A stretch of DNA of 64,000 nucleotides from Clostridiaceae bacterium (GTDB taxonomy: Bacteria; Bacillota; Clostridia; Peptostreptococcales; Natronincolaceae). Each line of letters starts with the position of its first letter. Position 1 is the stretch's first letter. Shown in pieces: positions 19,301 through 26,960 of the stretch. The position numbers and the translations under genes are program-made. The notes beneath the pieces were generated by a model that was not told the origin of the DNA, searched no databases, and worked only from the letters and a program-made list of their open reading frames with translations. Location: positions 1 to 64,000 of the forward strand of contig JAHDLO010000003.1 of assembly GCA_018432235.1 (NCBI GenBank), written 5' to 3'.

Positions 19301-19858
19301 TTGGTGAAGCTGCCGAAGTTTATAGAGGGAACCAAGGCATTTACGCCTGCCGAAAGGGGAACAATATTGCACTTTGTTCTACAGCATTTGGATCTGTCGG
19401 CGGTCAGTGACTTAACACAAATACAAGGGCAGGTGGCATCCATGCTGGAAAGGGAGCTTCTAACTCAGCCAGAGGCGGAGATAGTAGAAATTGAAAAAAT
19501 TCTGACCTTCTTTGAAAGCGATATCGGCATTCGGATGCTTCGAGCAAAAAAGGTCTATAGGGAGACAGCCTTCAATCTTAAAAAGCCTGCAGTGGAGGTG
19601 CTGGAAAATTTGGAGGACTGCGATGAGGCGCTTCTGATTCAAGGGGTAATAGATTGCTATTTTGAAGAAGCATCAGGATTGGTGCTGCTGGACTACAAGA
19701 GTGATTTCGTACCTGAGGAGGGGCTGGAGCTGATTATAAATAAATACAGACCCCAGCTACAGCTATATCATGAGGCATTGACAAAAATTACAGGCAAGGC
19801 CGTAAAGGAAAAAATTCTATATTTGTTCTCAATTGGAAGGGCAGTGGCTTTGGATTAG
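16286..19858 (+). CDS. addA: ATP-dependent helicase/nuclease subunit A
   Basis: AddA is the 3'-5' UvrD-type helicase and second nuclease of the AddAB break-resection complex. The 1190 residues carry Walker A AAAAGSGKT near residue 22, IVTFTNAAAGEMRERI (motif Ia), FIDEYQDSN (Walker B/DEXX), VGDVKQSIYRFR, and the late helicase motifs MSIHKSKGLEFP and LYVALTRPKD. The C-terminal nuclease shows QGVIDCYFEE and LLDYKSDFV with intact acidic/Lys residues. The length matches the family. It begins inside addB and ends the operon; no clear terminator follows in the 91-base gap. Confidence 0.96.
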   Translation: MPSWTVDQEKAIKARGSNLLVAAAAGSGKTAVLVERILQLIIQDEVDIDRLLIVTFTNAAAGEMRERIANAIAKELENKGPKEAHIRKQLTLLSKASIMTLHAFCIEVVRKHFHIIDIDPGFRIGDTTETAIMQMEVMEELFEEGYREENPLFLELVESYGGSREDLPLQNMILNLYSFIQSQPHPLSWLEEKILDFQMTTEDFEESQWMKTIKESIDIRLREALLLLAEAKIICEKPDGPAAYMTAIDSDTVLIKALQMALQEGIDAFYSALQGLKHVNLKPVKDCDEVLKEEAKALRDQAKGIIKKLQEDYFSLSPEEYLKDLNALYPSMSHLSKLVAAFGEGFKARKLEKGIVDFNDLEHYALEILENPLVAKDYRERFQYIFIDEYQDSNIVQETIINSIKRDNNVFMVGDVKQSIYRFRLADPSLFIEKYEAFSAEGIHRRIDLSRNFRSRREILEGVNYLFKNLMTKHLGEIDYTEEAYLYYGADFQPMEDTDIEVTIIEKDYTAEEDELEEEIEELEDIEVEAKIAASRIKGLLNTQIFDVRLGDYRKVEFKDIVILLRTTQNWAPVFLETLVKEGIPTYADANTGYFQALEINLFMNFLRVLDNKRQDIPLISLMRSPIGRFKVEELIEIRLANRKGSFYEALMTYCEEAQGGLRDNLVTFLQRLEGWSEEARYMPLDEFIWKLLMESGYYHYVGAMPGGLQRQANLRILMDRATQFQRTSIKGLFNFILFIEKLQSSRGDMGSAKILSENDNVVRIMSIHKSKGLEFPIVIVAGMGKNFNLTDINNAVILHKSLGLGPNYVDHEKRFYRDSIAKLAVKERIKIESLSEEMRVLYVALTRPKDKLILLGSLRNLPRHCKRWCRGLNTFNLLSAKSYLDWIGSALMKHPDGEALREIVQLQFIEAPKQEESRWRINLTDRRELMREKLQQQKERQEYRERLENYTDDIITPYRGVIEERLQWQYPHRQSALIPSKVSVTEIKQGQYRKVEELSHKIPPLVKLPKFIEGTKAFTPAERGTILHFVLQHLDLSAVSDLTQIQGQVASMLERELLTQPEAEIVEIEKILTFFESDIGIRMLRAKKVYRETAFNLKKPAVEVLENLEDCDEALLIQGVIDCYFEEASGLVLLDYKSDFVPEEGLELIINKYRPQLQLYHEALTKITGKAVKEKILYLFSIGRAVALD

Positions 19859-19949
19859 GTCTAAATAATTATTTTGCATGGACACTTTTATCAATTAGTC
19901 AAAATGGGTATCTTAAGGGTAAGAAATAAAAAAGAAAAGAGGGATAGAG

Positions 19950-20402
19950 ATGAAGGCAAAGGATATCATGGTTAGGGAAGTCATCACTGTAAAACGAGAG
20001 CAAACGGTGGAGGAGGTTATCAAGCTGCTAATGGCGCATAATATCAGTGGTCTCCCGGTTGTGGACGACGAAAATCGTGTCGTTGGCATTGTTACGGAGG
20101 GGGACTTGATATATAGAAGCAAGGAGCTGAAGCTGCCCTCATATTTTACGATTTTAGACGGCTATATTTTCCTGGAGAGCCCCAAGGGTATGGAGGATCA
20201 GATTAGAAAGATGGTAGGCTATCGAGTAGAGGATGTCATGACTGTAAAGGTAATCACCCTGGATGAGGAGGACAGCATTGAAAGAGCCGCCTCAATCATG
20301 ACGGATAAAAAGGTTAACCGTCTGCCGGTGTTAAAGGATGGCAAGCTGGTCGGAATCATAAGCAGAAGAGATATTATTAGATCCTATGCCAATAATGAGT
20401 AA
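19950..20402 (+). CDS. CBS-domain pair protein
   Basis: The protein has 150 residues made almost wholly of two CBS motifs: residues about 3-60 (KDIMVREVITVKREQTVEEV, VVDDENRVVGIVTEGDLI) and about 90-148 (VEDVMTVKVITLDEEDSIE, LVGIISRRDII). A single Bateman module like this usually binds an adenine nucleotide and acts as a sensor or partner. No catalytic domain is attached, so the target is unknown. GAGGGATAGAG precedes the ATG. It probably has its own transcription unit. Confidence 0.88.
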   Translation: MKAKDIMVREVITVKREQTVEEVIKLLMAHNISGLPVVDDENRVVGIVTEGDLIYRSKELKLPSYFTILDGYIFLESPKGMEDQIRKMVGYRVEDVMTVKVITLDEEDSIERAASIMTDKKVNRLPVLKDGKLVGIISRRDIIRSYANNE

Positions 20403-20408
20403 GCCCTT

Positions 20409-20502
20409 AAAAATCTCTTAATGCTATTCTTGATTTTATGGTTAGCTATGTCATCCAGAGTCTTAGCGAATGCTCTTTCTTTCTTAAGGTTGAGAGATTT
20501 TT
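20409..20502. other. Long inverted repeat in an intergenic region
   Basis: AAAAATCTCT (20409-20418) and AGAGATTTTT (20493-20502) are perfectly complementary 10-mers 74 bases apart, and an inner TTAA/TTAA pairing may extend the stem. It could be an RNA fold on either strand or a decayed mobile element. I see no ORF in it. Confidence 0.35.
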
Positions 20503-20536
20503 CAGCTATGTTGCATAATGACAAATACAAGTCTGT

Positions 20537-20561
20537 AGCCTACCTAAGGGTAGGCTTTTTT
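20537..20561 (+). terminator. Terminator between the CBS gene and the ABC operon
   Basis: AGCCTACC and GGTAGGCT form an 8-bp stem around TAAG, followed by TTTTT. Confidence 0.9.
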
Positions 20562-20578
20562 GAAGGGGTGTATAGGGT

Positions 20579-21541
20579 ATGACAGAGATACTGAGGCTTG
20601 AGGGCCTGACAAAGCTGTATAAGGGGAAGGAAGGGCTGAAAAGGGCGGTGGACAATGTTTCATTTACCGTCAATAAAGGTGAGATTTTCGGCCTTTTAGG
20701 CCCAAACGGTGCAGGTAAGACCAGCACCATTAAATGCATATGCGGCCTCCTAAAATTCGAGGAGGGGGAAATATTTATCAAGGACAATTCCATCAAAGAA
20801 AACAGGTCAAAGGGACTAAGGCATATCAGTGCCGTACTGGAGGGTAACAGAAATATTTATTGGCGGATGACGGTGTCTGAGAATTTAAACTTTTTTGCTG
20901 GCATAAACGGCTTGTCAAAACGGTCTATAGCCAATAGAATGGCGTATCTGCTGGAGGCATTTCAGCTGACGGAGGAAAGAAATAAAATAGTAAATCATCT
21001 CTCAAGGGGGATGAAGCAGAAGGTAGCCATTGCGATTTCTCTAATTACTGACAAGGATATTATTCTGTTGGACGAGCCTACTCTGGGGCTGGATGTCGGC
21101 ATGAGTCAAGAGATGCGGATTATATTGAGGAAAATAGCAAAGGAGGAGGGTAAAACCATTCTGCTCAGTACCCATGATATGAAGGTGGTGGAGGAGACCT
21201 GCGATAGACTTGTTATTATTAACAAGGGCAAGGTAGTCGCCTACGATACAATGGAGAATCTAAAGAAACTCTTCAATCAGCTTATATACAGAATTGTGCT
21301 GGACAAGAATCTAACGCCAAAGGCAAGGTCTGAGCTTAAGCACTATATAAATTCTGATATCAATGAAGAGGAGGTAGAGTTGAGGCTTAGTCTACAGAGC
21401 CCTAATGAGTTATTTGGAATATTAAGTCTCCTGCAGCAGGAGGCACTGGGGCTTTTAGCTCTGGACAGGTTAAATATGAGCTTTGAGGAAATCTTCATGA
21501 ATCTGATTCGAGAGGCGGAGGGCGATGAAATATCTATATAG
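20579..21541 (+). CDS. ABC transporter ATP-binding protein (NatA/DrrA type)
   Basis: This 320-residue ATPase drives an ABC-2 exporter. Walker A is GPNGAGKT (about residue 40), the signature region reads HLSRGMKQK, Walker B reads IILLDEPTLGLD, and the switch His is in LLSTHDMK. The extended C-terminal 90 residues are usual in drug, sodium or lantibiotic exporters. It overlaps the permease gene by 17 bases. Substrate is not deducible; sodium or antibiotic export are typical of the family. Confidence 0.9.
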   Translation: MTEILRLEGLTKLYKGKEGLKRAVDNVSFTVNKGEIFGLLGPNGAGKTSTIKCICGLLKFEEGEIFIKDNSIKENRSKGLRHISAVLEGNRNIYWRMTVSENLNFFAGINGLSKRSIANRMAYLLEAFQLTEERNKIVNHLSRGMKQKVAIAISLITDKDIILLDEPTLGLDVGMSQEMRIILRKIAKEEGKTILLSTHDMKVVEETCDRLVIINKGKVVAYDTMENLKKLFNQLIYRIVLDKNLTPKARSELKHYINSDINEEEVELRLSLQSPNELFGILSLLQQEALGLLALDRLNMSFEEIFMNLIREAEGDEISI

Positions 21542-22301
21542 CTTTTTAGCGATGTGCATGAAGGAATGGATTGAGTGGAAGCGTTATTGGTTCAACAGTA
21601 TCATCGGCCTTATTATTTATATGATCGTATTTATATCGATATTTACCGGAGCTCAGTATATAGGTCAAAATAACTTTGCGCTGGGTGAAAGCATGGAGGG
21701 CTTTTTAATAGGCTATGCCCTTTGGTTTATGGCTATGGGGGCCATGTCTGACACCGCAAACTCAATAGTGGATGAGGCCAGAAAGGGAACACTGGAGCAG
21801 CTGTATATGACGGAAATACCCTTCACCTGGCTGCTGATAAGCAAGAATATCATCTCAACCCTTATCTATATTGTAATTTTTTTCTTAATAATCAATGTTC
21901 AAATGCTATTTACCGGAATATCCTTAAATATTGATGCAATAAGTATCTTCATAACCCTTTTTATCGGTCTATTTAGCTTGTATGGCATAGGATTAGTTTT
22001 AGCTGGTATCGGCTTGGTATTTAAAAAGGTGCAGAGTCTTCTGGGTGCAACACAATTCATACTTATAGGCATAATGATAATTCCATCTGTAGAAGCTCCC
22101 CTTGTAAAATTGCTACCATTTACCTACACCAGACATATGATAATGAGTATAATGCGAGAAGGGAAAGGTCTGCTAGGCTTTTCCTCAGTGGATTATTTTT
22201 ACTTGGTGGGGATATCTACTTTATATTTAGCCCTTGGTTTGGCTGCCTATCGCATAGCTGAAGCTCAGAGCCTAAAAAAAGGCATGCTTGGTCAATATTA
22301 G
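21525..22301 (+). CDS. ABC-2 type transporter permease
   Basis: This 258-residue integral membrane protein has six hydrophobic segments (for example IIGLIIYMIVFISIF, LIYIVIFFLIINVQM, ISIFITLFIGLFSLYGIGLVLAGI). The ABC-2 permease pattern shows between segments two and three (DEARKGTLEQLYMTEIP). The ATG sits inside the upstream ATPase gene, so the two are translated together and should form a homodimeric permease plus ATPase exporter. No substrate clue is seen. Confidence 0.88.
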   Translation: MKYLYSFLAMCMKEWIEWKRYWFNSIIGLIIYMIVFISIFTGAQYIGQNNFALGESMEGFLIGYALWFMAMGAMSDTANSIVDEARKGTLEQLYMTEIPFTWLLISKNIISTLIYIVIFFLIINVQMLFTGISLNIDAISIFITLFIGLFSLYGIGLVLAGIGLVFKKVQSLLGATQFILIGIMIIPSVEAPLVKLLPFTYTRHMIMSIMREGKGLLGFSSVDYFYLVGISTLYLALGLAAYRIAEAQSLKKGMLGQY

Positions 22302-22340
22302 TAAAATTAGCAGTAATTATTGTAAGTTACCCCATTCTTC

Positions 22341-22369
22341 TTGACACATATATTAAATTAATATAACAT
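22341..22369 (+). promoter_or_regulatory. Promoter for the antiporter-like gene
   Basis: TTGACA (22341-22346) is followed after 17 bases by TAACAT (22364-22369). The leader of about 140 nt includes a small CTCC/GGAG hairpin with a T run (about 22439-22462), which could attenuate transcription. Confidence 0.5.
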
Positions 22370-22515
22370 AAAACAAATGACTGCAAATAAAGATTATTAA
22401 TAAGTAATGACTCGTTATCATATGAAGGTTCGTGTCATCTCCTATGAATTGGAGGGTTTTTAATAAATAATGACTTGCGGTTTAAAAGTGAAAATGATAT
22501 TAAGGGGGACAATTC

Positions 22516-24372
22516 ATGAGCTTTAAAATGCTTATTCTTGTTTGGTTGCCAACCATTATTATCTTAACGGGCCTGATGGAGGTTTTGATCATTCCTTTTT
22601 TAGGCGGTAAACACAAGCTGTTGAGAAGAGTTACTGTTAATGCACTTATTCTACTAACTACCCTATTAATTGCAGCCTCCTACAATTACGTCTTAGAGGC
22701 CCCCATCCTATATCAATTCGGTAGAATCTTTGGTCAGGGTATATTTTTCAAGGTGGATTTATTATCCTTTATATTCATGATTTTTGCGGGAATTATTTTT
22801 ATGCTGGTAAGTCTGTATAGCATTGAAGATATTCGTGGTCATGGACGGGAGAGAATGTTTAACTTTTTCTACGTTATTACCTATGTAGCCACCCTGGGAA
22901 CAATAATGGCAGGAGATTTATTGAGCTTTTTCCTATTCTTTGAAATTATGACCTTTAGCTCCTATGCCTTAATGGTGCATTACAGAGGTGATGAGGTGCT
23001 AGAGGCTGGAAACGTATACATTTATATGAGTATTATTGGCGGCTTAAGCATATTGAGCGGAATTATGCTGCTGTCGGCCTTTACCCAGAGCTTTGAATGG
23101 ACCTATTTGGCTCAGGAGCTAAATAGCATAGGCTATATGAGATATTTGATAGGTGCCTTCTTTGTATTTGGCTTTGGTGTTAAAGCGGGAATGGTGCCCT
23201 TCCACTTTTGGATGCCAAGAATCTATAGAGAAGCCCCCACCAGCATGAATGCACTTTCCTCCGGGATTTTAACCAAGGTTGGTGCCTACGGCATTTTAAG
23301 GGTTGTCAGTGTAATGTTTTCTGTTAATGCAACCGTAGCCTCTACAGCGTCACCGGACGTATGGCTTACCTCCCAGAGAATGGGCTCAGTCATCATCTGG
23401 TTGGGGCTGGCAACCATGGTGGTTGGTGTATTTTTAGCTCTTCTGGAGGGAAATATGAAGAAGATGCTGGCCTACCACAGTGTCAGCCAAATGGGCTATA
23501 TCATCATGGGCATCGGTGTTGCCGCATATCTTGGCTATCAAGGGGCCATGGGCTTTGTTGGCAGCATTTATCATATTGTGAATCATGGGATATTTAAGGC
23601 TCTGTTGTTTATGGTGGCGGGTATTGTTTATATGAACACAAAGGAAATGGATATGTATCAGCTGGGGGGACTATGGAGAAAAATGCCTGCTGTTGCGGTT
23701 CTTGCCATAATTGCAGCATTGGGAATCACAGGAATGCCTGGCTTTAACGGCTTTGCCAGCAAATCTATTCTTCATCATGCCATAATCGAGGCCTATGAAT
23801 ATGGGCATCCAAGCTTTAGATATGCAGAGATGATCTTTAAAGTAGTAAGTGCCGGTACTGTTTGCTCCTTTATAAAATTTGTAGGCTTTATCTTCCTTGG
23901 CAAATGCCCTGATAAATTCAAGGAGGTAAAGGTTAGAGAAGGAAAAATGCTGGGGGCTATGTCGGTGCTGGGAGCATTGGTGGTGGTCATCGGACTATTC
24001 CCAGGACTATTCATGGATAAGCTGCTGGTGCCTGCTGTTCAGTCCTTCAGCTATGATCCATATTTTATAAACAAATATATTGTGAACCTTGATTTCTTTA
24101 CTCAGAAGGAGCTTTTAGGCATGCTGTATGTCTACATGGGAGGGGCAGCAATATTCTTCATAGGAATGAAGTTCCATCTATTCCACGCCCATCTACCAAA
24201 GTGGATGAATGCCGAAAGACTAATCTACAGACCTGTAACACAAATATGTGAGGAATTTCCGAATGTCTGTGTTCAACGCTATGAAAAGCCCATGATACTG
24301 GGTGATGTGTTTATATATGCGGTGATATTGACGGGAATTCTTGGTGTGCTGCTGGTATCGGGGATTGTTTAA
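22516..24372 (+). CDS. Proton-translocating antiporter-type subunit (MrpD/NuoL/HyfB family)
   Basis: This 618-residue protein has about 14 membrane segments and the family core. It shows the conserved Glu in FFLFFEIMTFSSYALM, the Lys-rich proton path in GVKAGMVPFHFWMPRIYREAPTSMNAL, and HSVSQMGYIIMGIG followed by IYHIVNHGIFKALLFM. Proteins of this type move protons or sodium in complex I, Mrp antiporters and membrane hydrogenases. Here it is a lone gene with promoter and terminator and no Mrp, Nuo or Mbh partners beside it. It could work alone or join subunits coded elsewhere. The ATG has AAGGGGGACA upstream. Confidence 0.85.
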   Translation: MSFKMLILVWLPTIIILTGLMEVLIIPFLGGKHKLLRRVTVNALILLTTLLIAASYNYVLEAPILYQFGRIFGQGIFFKVDLLSFIFMIFAGIIFMLVSLYSIEDIRGHGRERMFNFFYVITYVATLGTIMAGDLLSFFLFFEIMTFSSYALMVHYRGDEVLEAGNVYIYMSIIGGLSILSGIMLLSAFTQSFEWTYLAQELNSIGYMRYLIGAFFVFGFGVKAGMVPFHFWMPRIYREAPTSMNALSSGILTKVGAYGILRVVSVMFSVNATVASTASPDVWLTSQRMGSVIIWLGLATMVVGVFLALLEGNMKKMLAYHSVSQMGYIIMGIGVAAYLGYQGAMGFVGSIYHIVNHGIFKALLFMVAGIVYMNTKEMDMYQLGGLWRKMPAVAVLAIIAALGITGMPGFNGFASKSILHHAIIEAYEYGHPSFRYAEMIFKVVSAGTVCSFIKFVGFIFLGKCPDKFKEVKVREGKMLGAMSVLGALVVVIGLFPGLFMDKLLVPAVQSFSYDPYFINKYIVNLDFFTQKELLGMLYVYMGGAAIFFIGMKFHLFHAHLPKWMNAERLIYRPVTQICEEFPNVCVQRYEKPMILGDVFIYAVILTGILGVLLVSGIV

Positions 24373-24374
24373 GG

Positions 24375-24418
24375 ATAGTGAATAGTTAATAACGAATAAT
24401 GAATAGTGAATAGTGAAA
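24375..24418. repeat. Short tandem GAATAGT-type repeats
   Basis: Imperfect 7-10-base units (GTGAATAGT, TTAATAACGAATAAT, GAATAGTGAATAGTGAA) fill 44 bases between the antiporter-like gene and the terminator. The stretch is low-complexity and shows no coding potential. Confidence 0.6.
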
Positions 24419-24432
24419 GGCGTTAAAATTAA

Positions 24433-24458
24433 AACGGCAGACCTTAGAGTCTGCCGTT
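24433..24458. terminator. Bidirectional terminator
   Basis: AACGGCAGAC and GTCTGCCGTT form a perfect 10-bp stem around CTTAGA. T-rich sequence follows in both directions, so it should serve the convergent antiporter-like and lipoprotein genes. Confidence 0.85.
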
Positions 24459-24463
24459 GTTCT

Positions 24464-25402
24464 TTATTTGATACTGGACTCAAACAAATCCACCATTAAG
24501 GTAGTATTCTTCACCACGATAGCCCCCTTAACCTTTGTTATAGGAAAATTACTGTTTTTCAGCTGCTGCTGTAAATCCTCTATGGAAAGCTGATATTTAT
24601 GGGCAACATCCTCACCCTTCATTTCTATGATTCTAGGCCGTAGACCATCTCCCAGCTCCTTAGCCTTATTTGTGGATGTCATTGCTCTATCGAATTCGTC
24701 GGCTGAAGCATATAGGACGGCCTCCCGGATAAGATACTGGGCTTTATATACCTCTCCAGGAACCTTTGATTTAAAATAGCTTCGAAAGTCAGCCATATAG
24801 CTTGTTAGAAGGTTTAAACCCATTAGACTTTCCTCTATGCTTTTACTGGCTATAATATCAGTGGTATCATCCAGATGGCTTTCAAATTCCTCCGTCAGGG
24901 ATTTGGAGACCTTCACCTCCTGAAGCAGAGGTTCCAGTGCATTCCAGTTCCTATGGATATCATTTACAGTGCCATTGATATCGTACCAATGCTTATCGGT
25001 GGTATCTGGCGGTTCCGTAATATCGATTACTGTATTTTCTATTTCAATTTCTTTTAATAGGGGAATAATAACTGCATTTTCTTCTATTAGCATTTCAACA
25101 TCTATGTTTTTTTTTGCAGCTTCCTCCTTTTCCTCCTTCTTCTGATCTACCTCGGTTTCTATTTCCTCCTCCTGCTTGGCCGTTTCCTTTTCTACGATTG
25201 ATTTTTCTATTCCGGGCATACTATCGATAGCATACATAACTTCTAAAAGTCGAGTTTCCATTTCCTCCAGCACCTTAGGCACCTCCGGAGTTTTAGAATC
25301 GCTCTCCTCCTGCGGGGGTTTTTGTAGACTGGGGCTACATCCTATAAGTATGATAAAGATTAAAATTAAAGATGTTATTTTCTTTAAATAGGAATTCGTC
25401 AT
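24464..25402 (-). CDS. Lipoprotein with acidic coiled-coil region, function unknown
   Basis: The 312-residue product begins MTNSYLKKITSLILIFIILI and then GC, a typical lipoprotein signal with the lipidated Cys at residue 22, so it should be anchored to the outer face of the membrane. Residues about 30-110 are rich in Glu and Lys (QEEEIETEVDQKKEEKEEAAKK) and may form a flexible or coiled-coil linker. The remaining 200 residues are mostly helical and I do not recognise them. The ATG at 25402 has GGAGGTGAT at an ideal distance on the minus strand. It is monocistronic and shares a bidirectional terminator with the antiporter-like gene. Confidence 0.75.
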   Translation of the reverse strand: MTNSYLKKITSLILIFIILIGCSPSLQKPPQEESDSKTPEVPKVLEEMETRLLEVMYAIDSMPGIEKSIVEKETAKQEEEIETEVDQKKEEKEEAAKKNIDVEMLIEENAVIIPLLKEIEIENTVIDITEPPDTTDKHWYDINGTVNDIHRNWNALEPLLQEVKVSKSLTEEFESHLDDTTDIIASKSIEESLMGLNLLTSYMADFRSYFKSKVPGEVYKAQYLIREAVLYASADEFDRAMTSTNKAKELGDGLRPRIIEMKGEDVAHKYQLSIEDLQQQLKNSNFPITKVKGAIVVKNTTLMVDLFESSIK

Positions 25403-25551
25403 TTGTATCACCTCCACAATATTTTTTCCATTATTATTAAAATAATTACTGGATTTAAAAAATAAAGAGATTTAGTTTTTTAAAGAAAGCGTTATGAATT
25501 CCTACCTGAGTACTGGCAGGAAATTAGACTTATTTATTGAAATATTTAAAG

Positions 25552-25737
25552 AGTTGAGGAATTGCATGACATAGATAGTAGTGTGTATATACAAAGTCAA
25601 AAGCTTCCTGCTTAGTACCCACGGGCTAATTTATTGAATTTTTAAATGTGATTAGCCCTAGGCAATGCGCGATAAACTTTTAACTTTGTCTAGACGAAAA
25701 TATATATGTGCTCTCACGGAAATATGCAATTGCCTCA
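25552..25737 (+). ncRNA. Structured RNA element, copy B (unknown class)
   Basis: This is the homologue of copy A (5672-5923). Its closing stem is GAGG-AATTGCAT (25556-25567) with ATGCAATT-G-CCTC (25724-25736). Inner helices are ACAAAG/CTTTGT (25591/25684), AAAAG/CTTTT (25599/25677) and GGGCTAAT/ATTAGCCC (25623/25651). The shared 11-mer TCCTGCTTAGT is at 25606. The strip GGCAATGCGCGATAAACTTTTA (positions 25661-25682) matches copy A with compensatory differences. It lacks the extra hairpin of copy A. It sits about 80 bases before the ribosome-binding site of the coiled-coil gene and accounts for most of the 411-base gap 25403-25813; the remainder shows nothing clear. Confidence 0.6.
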
Positions 25738-25813
25738 GTTAATAAAAATGAGTTTTTTTACGATATATATATTAAGGATTAGTATACAGGACGTAGAAAA
25801 GAGGGAAGCCATT

Positions 25814-26431
25814 GTGTTAAAGAAAAAGGAACTGGATGAGTTATTGGATCAAAATATCATTAAGAAAAAGCGAATTCCTATACTGATTCGTGACAACTAT
25901 TGGAAAAAGGTATTTTCACAAAAAATTAACAGAACAATGGAGGGACTTATAAAACAACTGCAAAAGCTTCTGACTGAGGAGGCTGAAAATAATAAACAGC
26001 TGAAGCTAAGGCGTGACAGAAAGCAGCAGCTGATGGCTAAAATTTTGACCATATCAGACTTAGTTAATTCAAAGGGCGAGGAAAATGCCTTAAGTGAGCT
26101 GGAAAAATGTACTGCCGAAATAAATACACTAAATGCTGAAATGGAGGGACTGCTTAAGATTGTAGAGGAATACCCTGAGGAGATAGTGCGGGTAAACCTA
26201 GAGCTATTAAAGGAATCCCTAAGGGTTGCCTACGGTGAGTTTATTGACAACCATGAAGATCTCGGAAGGGTAAATGAGGAGATAAACAGAATTAGAGAGA
26301 GGCTGAATGTTTTAAGAATTGAAAAGGAGGACAGAGAGAAAAAGGAACAGGCGCTTTATACCTTCATTCATTCTATGATAGGCCACGAGGAAATTGAAAA
26401 ACTGGATATCCATTTTTTAAAGGACAAATAA
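25814..26431 (+). CDS. Coiled-coil protein, function unknown
   Basis: The protein has about 205 residues, nearly all charged and helical with heptad-like Leu/Ile spacing (for example ALSELEKCTAEINTLNAEMEGLLKIVEE, LGRVNEEINRIRERLNVLRIEKEDREKK), so a long coiled coil is likely. There is no signal peptide or membrane helix. I do not recognise the family. I chose GTG 25814 with AGAGGGAAG upstream. A longer frame from 25706 would begin inside structured RNA B and adds no domain-like sequence. It is followed by a long inverted repeat and acpS. Confidence 0.6.
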   Translation: MLKKKELDELLDQNIIKKKRIPILIRDNYWKKVFSQKINRTMEGLIKQLQKLLTEEAENNKQLKLRRDRKQQLMAKILTISDLVNSKGEENALSELEKCTAEINTLNAEMEGLLKIVEEYPEEIVRVNLELLKESLRVAYGEFIDNHEDLGRVNEEINRIRERLNVLRIEKEDREKKEQALYTFIHSMIGHEEIEKLDIHFLKDK

Positions 26432-26462
26432 AGGGGCAGTTGCTCATCATTTGTCCTTTAAA
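26416..26462. repeat. 14-bp inverted repeat overlapping a stop codon
   Basis: TTTAAAGGACAAAT (26416-26429) and ATTTGTCCTTTAAA (26449-26462) are perfect complements. The left arm holds the last codons of the coiled-coil gene. There is no T run after it on the plus strand, so it is not a classic terminator, though it may protect the 3' end of the mRNA. Confidence 0.6.
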
Positions 26463-26509
26463 AAACAAAAAAAACATGATAGGATATCTATATAAACGAG
26501 GTGGTTAAG

Positions 26510-26899
26510 TTGATAAGAGGGATAGGGATAGACATCATTGAAATAAAGAGAATAGAGGCTGCAATAGAAAAAAATGAGGGCTTTATGACCAAAATTTTTA
26601 ATCCTTCAGAAATAGAGCTGCTGAAGGGAAAGGGTAATAACGCTTCCAGCATAGCCGGATTTTTTGCTGCAAAGGAGGCCTGCCTGAAGGCATTGGGAAC
26701 AGGCTTAAGGGGAATGCAGTGGCGGGATATTGAAATATGCAATGACGGTCTTGGCAGGCCCTATATCATTCTGCATAATAATGCCAAAGAAATTGCATAC
26801 AGCAGCAATATTGGTGAAATATTATTATCAATATCCCATAGCAGGGAAAATGCAGTAGCGCAGGCAATAGCAGTAGAGCGGAAGCAATCGATAGAATAA
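26510..26899 (+). CDS. acpS: Holo-[acyl-carrier-protein] synthase
   Basis: AcpS transfers phosphopantetheine from CoA to acyl carrier protein. At about 129 residues it has both signature regions: the Mg-binding Asp in GIGIDIIEIKRI and FFAAKEACLKALGTG with its Glu and Lys. I prefer TTG 26510, giving MIRGIGIDII as in relatives, with GAGGTGG just upstream; GTG 26501 is the alternative. The order acpS, lipoprotein, alr is common in Clostridia. The next gene starts 61 bases on, so co-transcription is likely. Confidence 0.92.
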   Translation: MIRGIGIDIIEIKRIEAAIEKNEGFMTKIFNPSEIELLKGKGNNASSIAGFFAAKEACLKALGTGLRGMQWRDIEICNDGLGRPYIILHNNAKEIAYSSNIGEILLSISHSRENAVAQAIAVERKQSIE

Positions 26900-26960
26900 A
26901 TAGCCCCTCCACGGAATATTTATCAATAATAGAGGCGTTGATAGATAGGGAGGGATTAGA

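Noticed and set aside
24375..24418. Functional iteron or origin made of GAATAGT repeats
   Set aside because: The units are irregular and low-complexity, and lie in a terminator region with no replication gene near.
26416..26462. Intrinsic terminator for the coiled-coil gene
   Set aside because: The stem is perfect, but A residues and not T residues follow it on the plus strand. It is listed as an inverted repeat.
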